A stretch of DNA of 64,000 bases from the NCBI GenBank assembly GCA_951217055.1, contig OX578282.1, forward strand, positions 70,585,092-70,649,091, written 5' to 3'. This stretch comes from Gerris lacustris. Lineage: Eukaryota; Arthropoda; Insecta; Hemiptera; Gerridae. Below, in pieces: positions 57,494-64,000 of the stretch. The notes under the pieces are model-generated. The model had not been told where the DNA came from. It searched no databases and saw nothing but the letters and a program-made list of their open reading frames with translations. Every line of letters begins with the position of its first letter. The first letter of the stretch is position 1. Both the position numbers and the translations under genes were made by a program.

Positions 57494-57559
57494 GTATTTA
57501 TAACATTTTTAGAAAATAAACTGTTTATTAATAATTTTTAACTATATTGGTCAAGAAAA

Positions 57560-58430
57560 CAAGTTTAAAATAGGCTTTATATTGAATACAAATAAATCAA
57601 AACAATAATTATTCGATCGTATGCATCATGTTAAGACATTCTAAATAATACTATTTAATATGTCTTATTTTATCGTATACATAGAACCTATATATCAAAT
57701 TAAAACATAATAAATCGTATATAGAGATATAGTTTATTCGAATATTATTACTATGCTTCCATCATATAAAGAAAGGGAACAGAATATTTATAACATTAAT
57801 CAAATATATATACAATTCGCATATAATCCTATATATCAAATTAAAACTTAATCCAAATGTTAAAACAATGATTACTTATTAAATCGTATATAAAGATATA
57901 GTTTATTCAAATATTATTACTACGCTTCCATCATTTAAAGAAAGGGAACAGGATTCCTATATCATTAATCAAGCATAGTAATAATATATTCGATTTAACT
58001 ATAACTCTATATACAATACAATAAGGAATCATAGTTATAGTATTATTGGGATTGTGTTAGTTTGATATATAAGTTTATATGTGAAATATATATATATATA
58101 TATATATATATGAATAATGTTATAGGAATCCAGTTCCCTTTCTTTATAAGTTGGAAGCATAGTAATAATATATTCGAATAAACTATAACTCTATATCTTC
58201 CAACTTATAAAGAAAGGGAACAGGATTCCTATAATATTAATCCAATATATATTATATATATATACAATTCATATATAAACTTATATATCAAACTAACACA
58301 ATCCCAATAATACTATAACTATGAAACCTTATTATATCGTATATAGAGATTAGTTATTTCGAATATATTATTACTACGCTTCCGACCTATAAAGAAAGGG
58401 AACTGGATTTTTTCGAATATATAAGGTAAT
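57560..58430. repeat. Cluster of direct and inverted AT-rich repeats
   Basis: A unit with ATAAAGAAAGGGAACAGGAT and TCGTATATAGAGATATAG recurs direct at about 57712-57785, 57885-57960, 58195-58235 and 58335-58405, and inverted at about 58115-58185. A second pair (CTAACACAATCCCAATAATA) is inverted between about 58040 and 58295. It lies inside the predicted intron. No gene. Confidence 0.8.
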
Positions 58431-59066
58431 AACATAATAAATAATAATCTTTATTTCCGTTATTTTACAATTTCTCAAAAATTCAAGTATACAACAATAC
58501 TTCAATAACGAGAGCCCTCAATAGCAAATGCTAGAGCGAGGGCTCTGTCTATAAACTCTAGTACATATATATAAAATAATTTATTAAGCTAATTTAATGT
58601 TAGATATGTTTCATCAATTACAAAAAAAAAAAATAAAATAAAATATAAATAAAAAAAATAAATAAATAAATAAATAAAAATAAAAAGTAAAAAATAAATA
58701 AAAAAATAAATCAAATAAAATAAAACTATGTATTCGTTGAAAAATAAATTTTGTTTAACTTTTTAATTAAATCTCAACCAACAAACAATTTGTATTTCTT
58801 TTTATTTTGAATTACATCATAAATTAAAAATAAATCTGTCATAAAAAATGATATGTAAGACAACTGTTTTAATGTTTTCTGTTTATAAACTAGAAAGTGA
58901 TAAATTGAATGATTAAAAGAAAAATGAGTTAGAAGTGTGTGTGAGCGAGGGTCAAAGGTATGCAGCATGTGTGTGTAGAGTCCCTTACTATAAGTCAATA
59001 TCATTTTATTACTAACTGCACAGGCAAAACAATAAAACAATATTAATTATGATTAAAAAATATTTT
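58431..59066. other. LINE 3' end region; no separate gene
   Basis: Minus-strand 3' sequence of the LINE at 59067. An A-rich tract of AAATAAAT words lies at 58620-58730 on the plus strand (T-rich on the coding strand). A GAGGGCTCT inverted pair flanks about 58508-58545. The open frame at 58774-59040 has no domain. Confidence 0.45.
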
Positions 59067-60490
59067 TCAGGTATTAATCTTATAGCTGAAAAATTCCTCA
59101 ACTTGATTTTTTATGTACTTTTTAATATTTACTTTGTAAAGTTCAAAATCAGTAATTTTCCTAATTTTTAGCGGTAGGTCGTTGAAATATTTTGGGCCTA
59201 AAAACTGGAGATATTGTTGTTTTTTTGTAGTCCGACAGCGCGGAAGTTTGACTGAGAAATCATATTTAGAGCGTGTACTGTACTGATGGTTTAATCTAGT
59301 TTTTTCTAGCTTAAAAAATTGCATAAGAACTGATTTTTTGAAGAGAAGTTCTAAAGGTACTGTTTTAAAATCTGAGAAGCTCAGCTCAGAGGAATATACG
59401 ACAGGTTTACCTAGACATATCTTTATTATACGTTTCTGCAAAATGTATATTTGATCGATTTTATTTTTAGCAGCGGATCCATAGACTACCAGACCATAGT
59501 TAATTAGAGACTCTGTAAGTGCAAAATAAACCATACGGAGATGGCTTAAAAAAAGAAATTTCTTGAGTATCTTGTAACTATATATGGTTTTTCTTATTAT
59601 ATTTGAGAGGCTAGAAATATGATGTTCCCAACTTAAATATTTATCTATATAGACACCCAAATATTTCATACTATTGACTTTATCTATCGTTGATAATTTT
59701 AATTGTTTGTTACTCGATGAATTTTCAGGAGATGGACAAGTTCTAAAAGTTAAATTGAGGTTACTCGGAGGCTCCCCCCTTTGGTCATAAGCAAAAGCGA
59801 CGTATTTAGTTTTACTAATATTTAGGCTCAGATAGTTCAGATGTAACCATTCTGCAATTTGTTCCATTCCTACAGAGGCTTTCTGATAAACTGACGACCA
59901 ATTAGGACCACGGAAAACAAGGCATGAATCATCACAATATGAAATTATATCATCGATACTATTAATAGAAAGTAAATCATTGATATAGCAGGAAAATATG
60001 AGTGGGGATATATTTGTTCCCTGAGGTGTACCGTGTACTACTTCAAGGGGATCACTGAGAACCCCGTTACATTTTACCATCTGTCTTCTATTTGCTAAGT
60101 AACTAGCGAAAAGATCGTACGCGATGCCTCTAATACCCAGATCGTATATTTTTTTTAGGAGCACCGTATGGCTTACAGAGTCGAAAGCTTTTTTAATATC
60201 AAGGAAAATTGCAAGACATTTTTCATCGTTATCTAAAGCATCTGTAATATTATTCACAAGCCTGACAATTGCGTCAGATGTACTCCTACCGGTTCTGAAG
60301 CCATACTGTCTATCCGAGATTATTTTGTGTTTTTCTAGAAATTCGGTTAATCTTACTTTGATGCATTTTTCAAGTAATTTAGATAGATTAGATATTACGG
60401 ATATAGGACGATAGTTTGAAGGATCGCACTTTTCGCCCGATTTAAATAGTGGAGTTACCACTGCTATTTTATATGCTTGGGATTTTTTTT
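59067..60490 (-). pseudogene. 5'-truncated non-LTR retrotransposon, reverse transcriptase
   Basis: The open frame codes for most of an RT: AYKIAVVTPLFKSGEK, NYRPISVISNLSKLLEKCI, FLDIKKAFDSVSH (first catalytic Asp), HGTPQGTNISPL and SYCDDSCLVF (YxDD-type box, here CDD), then a C-terminal region ending KINT. The fingers before NYRPIS and the whole endonuclease are missing; element sequence ends near 60490 in T-rich DNA, as is common for 5' truncation. It looks closer to CR1/L2-type RTs than to the Jockey copy at 18172; the clade is tentative. The RT frame itself is uninterrupted. Confidence 0.85.
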
Positions 60491-60644
60491 ATCTATAATT
60501 AAAAATATTACTTATAAATAAAAGGGTATAATTGGACACAACAATAAATAAAGAACTAAAATAATTGTAATTAAAATGATTTTATTAAAAAGTTTACAAG
60601 AATAATCATTTGTCTTTTATAGTAAACTGTTTTGCTCGACAAGA

Positions 60645-61135
60645 TTATACATTATTGTCATCTTCTAAAGACACCTCCTGAAATTCTAGTACAAAAGATG
60701 CACCTCGCATCCCTTTGTAGACAAGTTGTAGGTGCGGGTTATTATTATACCCAGCAATTGTTTCGGGTGATAACTCCGCCAAGTATCGACGGGGTAGAAA
60801 CACGTCGAACGGTGTTTCGTCGATTAGAGTGGCAACAATCGAGGGACCATGCTGGCCAGTCTGTATGTACACGAACTGCGAGATGAAGTATGATTGATCT
60901 ATGAACAAATTATAAGCAAAAGCTGTATGGAAAAATATTAATGATAACGAGATCCCATATAGATCTTTTCCGGTATAATAAGTTAACTGCAATAAATATA
61001 ATAGGTATAATATTTTTGAGTTAAAAAAAAAAAAAAAAATTGAATTAAAGTAAATAACTTACCTATAACAAGTTCTCTAATGGACCTTCTAGGTCTTGTG
61101 GCCAAATAGTTGAGTGCAGCTGCAAGTCTGGACAT
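60645..61135 (-). CDS. Small two-exon protein, paralogue of 53827, possible OB-fold DNA-binding protein
   Basis: Exon 1 spans 61135-61063 (24 codons plus one base, ending ATAG/GTAAGT) and exon 2 spans 60922-60645 (acceptor TTTCCATACAG); phases agree, giving about 116 residues. A nearer-looking acceptor at 60988 would put the frame out. The N-terminus is basic (ATRPRRSIREL); the body has QHGPSIVATLID, DVFLPRRYLAELSPETI, NNNPHLQLVYKG and VLEF; the C-terminus is acidic (EDDN). The alternation of beta-like segments and the FLP-R motif suggest a nucleic-acid-binding fold, recalled for small proteins linked to PolB elements, but this is inference. It lies antisense within the intron of the zinc-finger/PolB gene and has its own promoter. 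Confidence 0.7.
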
Positions 61136-61168
61136 GATAGTTTTAGTTAGTGTGTGTTAACTGAAAAC

Positions 61169-61202
61169 TAATGAAAAGAACGAAGTGTTGTTTGCTTATA
61201 TA
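61169..61202 (-). promoter_or_regulatory. TATA box and initiator of the small gene at 60645
   Basis: On the minus strand TATATAAG spans 61202-61195 and TCATTA spans 61174-61169, with the initiator A at 61172, 30 nt from the first T of the TATA box. The ATG is 37 nt further at 61135. A second TCAGTT lies 10 nt downstream and is too far from the TATA box. Confidence 0.65.
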
Positions 61203-61833
61203 CAGTTTTGCTTATACGTACTCAGGGACTTAGGATGCTATCAAGGAAACATGTGAACCTTGTCGAAATCTGATGATGCAGGCAGGTGGGTTAGTGGGTA
61301 ACCTTTATGTTTTCGAGAACAGATCATGCATGTGTAAAATTTCAAGATTATATTAAATATTTCCTAATTGATTTGATCAGATAGTAAACCGATGCCATTC
61401 CATACAGAAACAATGTTAATGATATTCTTAACGTGAGTTAATTGATTATTTCGATTTTCCTAACGTGAAAATCAGATAATAAAGTCATATGCTGGTAATT
61501 GTAATTAAATAATACTAAAGTGTCTGAAATAAAGAAATGTTAATACTATCCTTGTAACACATGTGAATAGAATTAAATCATATTATAATAATGTAGATAC
61601 GATTAGCGCGAACGCAATGGTGCAAAGTAGCGAATGTATAAAGTACGATTGATCTGAGACAAAAAATATTAACATAAGAAATATAATTGCAAATTATTTT
61701 ATAGGTTTCAAACAATATGATATTAGCAAAATGAATTAATATATTTAATAAAAAATATGAATACATATTTGTTTGTATCAATAACCGATTGAATGTGTTT
61801 TGGTATTTTTTTTTTTTTTTTTTTTTCTTGCAG
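61203..61833. other. Intron sequence, no gene seen
   Basis: AT-rich. It ends in a T-run of about 20 bases and TTGCAG at 61826-61833, a strong splice acceptor for the zinc-finger exon. The open frames here on the minus strand are low in complexity. Confidence 0.55.
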
Positions 61834-62785
61834 AAACCAAGCCGGACTCGTCTGTGAAAAATGTTTAAAGAAGTTCACTTTAAAACGAAACCTCACTCGC
61901 CATTTGAAAACTATTTGCATGCAGGAAAAGACCTTGCAATGTGATAAATGTAAGAAAAAAATAGGAAATAGAAAAGACAAGTTCCAACTTCACGTATCAA
62001 CCTGCAAAGGTCGTAAAAATGTTTGCAAGCAATGTAATGTTGCATTCCCTTCTAAACTACTCTTGTGTAGGCATAAAAAATCATGTAAAAAAATTGATTA
62101 TCGATCTCTAAGAGCGAAAGTTAACCGCGTTTCACTCCCTGTTGACGAAGAGAGTGGAATTAAAATACTTCAAAGCGCATTTAATAAACATCTTATAACG
62201 TACATAATTCCCAACAAAGAGGGCGCTAATAATTTAAAATCATATTTCTCCACTGCTCTCGATGTCATGAGAAAACAAATTGAAATCTTACTCAAAGACT
62301 GGTCAGCTGTTACACTTAATTTTGTTCTAGAATGCACGTATGAGCATTCTATTACAAAAGATAGTTTTGAAAGGAATTTCAAGACTAAAAGTGTAGCCGT
62401 GTATAATATGACCGATATAGATTCAATTTTACTCAAGGGAGTGGATAAAATTGAAAATGAAGTACAAACATATGAGGGCAGTCCTTCGGGCTTAAAGTTA
62501 AGTTCGATTGATAATATTGTGTTAAATGTGAGTAAATTTAACCCGTTAAAGTCGGCGTGCAATATACCTCTGCCGGAGTGGATAGTTAAAACACAATCGG
62601 TTGATCATACTATATATCCCGATAATGAAGACTGTTTTAGACAAGCAGTGTTGTCTCGTGTCCCTCATGGCAGAGTGTATGATTTCAGTGCTCTTACTTT
62701 TCCAACTGCATTGAAAGATATTCCAAAGTTTGAAAACGTGAATAAAGTGCGGGTCAATATATTTGCGCTCGATGAAAAAAAATAA
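61834..62785 (+). CDS. Zinc-finger exon of the C2H2/PolB gene, to a frame break
   Basis: After the acceptor the frame gives two or three C2H2-type fingers in the first 75 residues (CEKCLKKFTLKRNLTRHLKT, CDKCKKK...C, CKQCNVAFPSKLLLCRHKKSC), then a region of about 230 residues (LNFVLECTYEH, FNPLKSACNIPLPEWIVKT, DNEDCFRQAVLSR) known to precede family B polymerase domains in many arthropod and cnidarian genes. The frame stops at 62783-62785 immediately after an eight-A run at 62776-62783, and the family's sequence goes on in the next frame. I read the stop as a homopolymer indel (mutation or sequencing error). Confidence 0.82.
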
Positions 62786-64000
62786 ACTATATCCATATAA
62801 GGTTAGCGAGCTTAAAACAGACGAATATATTGACCTCCTCCTTTTAAGTGTAGACAATCATAACCACTTTGTTCGCGTTTTCAATTTTGACAGATTGGTT
62901 CGGTCACAAATAACAAAGAGACGAAATGCAATTGCAGTTTGTCGTAATTGCTTTACACACTTTGATAATCAATACGGGATGACAAAGGAGGAAAAGTTAA
63001 GATTGCACGGAAATGATTGCATAGAACAGCCGGCTAGAATGATTATGCCCGAAGGAGAAAAGTCCAAATTAAAATTTCCTAATGGGAAGAATCAAATTCG
63101 TGTACCTTTTGTCGGGTATTGTGATACCGAATCTCTTATCGTTCCTATTTCAACATGCGAGCCGCCGTCCCATGACTCTACTGGTAGACACTACCGGTCC
63201 TATACCAACAAAATACACGAGCATCAAATCATGTCCTTTGGTGTCTATGTCAAAAGTGACATACATACATCGGAGGAAGATGAAGATTTCAATAATATGA
63301 TAATCTATACGGGACGTGATGCGGCCAAAAAACTTATTTCTAGACTTGCTAGCATTGCAGCCAAGGTTCTCGGCTTTTATTCGCGTAATACCCCCATAAT
63401 TATGAGCGATCAAGATCAGCTGGCGCACGACTCTGCAATTACGTGTTATCTTTGTGGACTAGGATATCAGGATTTAAATTACGATAAAATTCGAGAACAT
63501 CGTCACATAACAGGAAGATATAGAGGTGCTGCTCACCGGAGTTGTAACCTAAATGCAAAAAAAATAGACTTCCTACCTGTGTACCTCCATTTCGGATCCG
63601 GGTATGACTTTAAATTTATTGTTCGTGAACTTGGTAACATCCGAGGGGAGATTAAAGTGCTTGCAGATACATCTGAAAGGTACATAACAGTGTCCAAACA
63701 GATTCTGTGTACACAAGGTCAAATTTGGATAAGATTTCTCGATTCATTTAGATTCCTACCTTCCAGTTTAGACGCTCTAGTAAAAACAATGACACCCGAT
63801 AGTTATAAGATTCTTCCAAAACTCTACGCTGGCAAGCAGCTAGAGTTGTTGTTGCGTAAGGGTCAGATGCCCTATGAGTACATGAGCGACTGGGAGAAAC
63901 TAGACGAGACCTCTTTGCCGCCGAGAGAGTCATTTTACAGTAGGCTAAATGAATCGGGCATAAGCGAGGACGAGTACAAGCACGCAGTTGAAGTATGGAA
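62786..64000 (+). CDS. Family B DNA polymerase, exonuclease part, running off the window
   Basis: The frame is open from the A-run at about 62780 to the last base without a stop. A CRNC...H zinc-binding segment (about 62940) precedes YCDTESL at about 63118, exonuclease motif I (Asp, Glu). A CYLCG...DKIREHRH...GRYRGAAHRSCNL segment at about 63436-63555 is the endonuclease-VII-like insert typical of this group. HFGSGYDFKFIVREL at about 63588-63632 fits exonuclease motif II, though the usual Asn after His is Phe. WIRFLDSFRFLPSSLDAL follows. The palm motifs would lie beyond 64000. This polymerase is of a different subfamily from the one at the left edge. Confidence 0.82.

Noticed and set aside
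60980..60990. Alternative splice acceptor (TTGCAG) for the 60645 gene
   Set aside because: It would join exon 1 in the wrong phase and meet a stop. The acceptor at 60923-60924 keeps the frame.

Overview
This is AT-rich animal nuclear DNA, most likely from an arthropod and probably an insect (possibly a hemipteran). The evidence is spliced genes with TATA plus TCA-type initiator promoters, Jockey, BEL/Pao and Ty3/gypsy retroelements, hAT and fold-back DNA transposons, long satellites, and virus-like family B DNA polymerase (PolB) genes. No operons, ribosome binding sites, rRNA genes or convincing tRNA genes were seen. The species assignment is inference.

Layout. 1-4 kb: a PolB exon with an OTU-like N-terminal region on the minus strand, its core promoter, a 98-bp repeat and a G-rich repeat field. 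4-18 kb: gene-free DNA with several DNA-transposon relics. These include an element at 6667-7354, a TA-flanked fold-back element at 8161-10068 that carries a CXC-like cysteine-motif fragment, and a triple nest at 14335-16045 (a hAT element holding a fold-back element and a second hAT with a perfect 8-bp target duplication). 17,990-22,570: a full-length but frameshifted Jockey-clade LINE with an 11-bp target duplication. 24-27 kb: microsatellites and a roughly 290-bp satellite related to the fold-back arms. 30-36 kb: a rearranged BEL/Pao element with a near-identical 497-bp inverted duplication, then a decayed gypsy integrase and a candidate LTR.

36,086-40,936 (minus) is the most striking gene: one uninterrupted exon coding for about 1616 residues. 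It has an N-terminal region resembling restriction-endonuclease-like (DUF4297-type) domains, an NB-ARC NTPase, and 20 full plus one partial 42-residue kinesin-light-chain-type TPRs. This is the layout of a STAND/NLR innate sensor. Its C-terminus is cut by a frameshift and abuts gypsy sequence. A 43-bp minisatellite of ten copies lies about 320 bp upstream of its start.

43-53.4 kb is a composite satellite: blocks of about 150-bp units rich in ATGGCGGC motifs alternate with arrays of a short hairpin-like motif with a GAGCGNAGCGA core. Part of this is organised into a 542-bp higher-order repeat. 53.8-64 kb holds a second virus-like locus: two related small proteins on the minus strand, a C2H2 zinc-finger/PolB gene on the plus strand whose first exon lies 4.3 kb upstream of the second with matching splice phase, a 2.37-kb fold-back element just upstream of its promoter, and a 5'-truncated LINE plus one small gene inside its intron.

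The two PolB loci point outward from the window and belong to different subfamilies. Three of the virus-like genes share a TATA to initiator spacing of 30-31 nt. The rest of the window is chiefly repeats.
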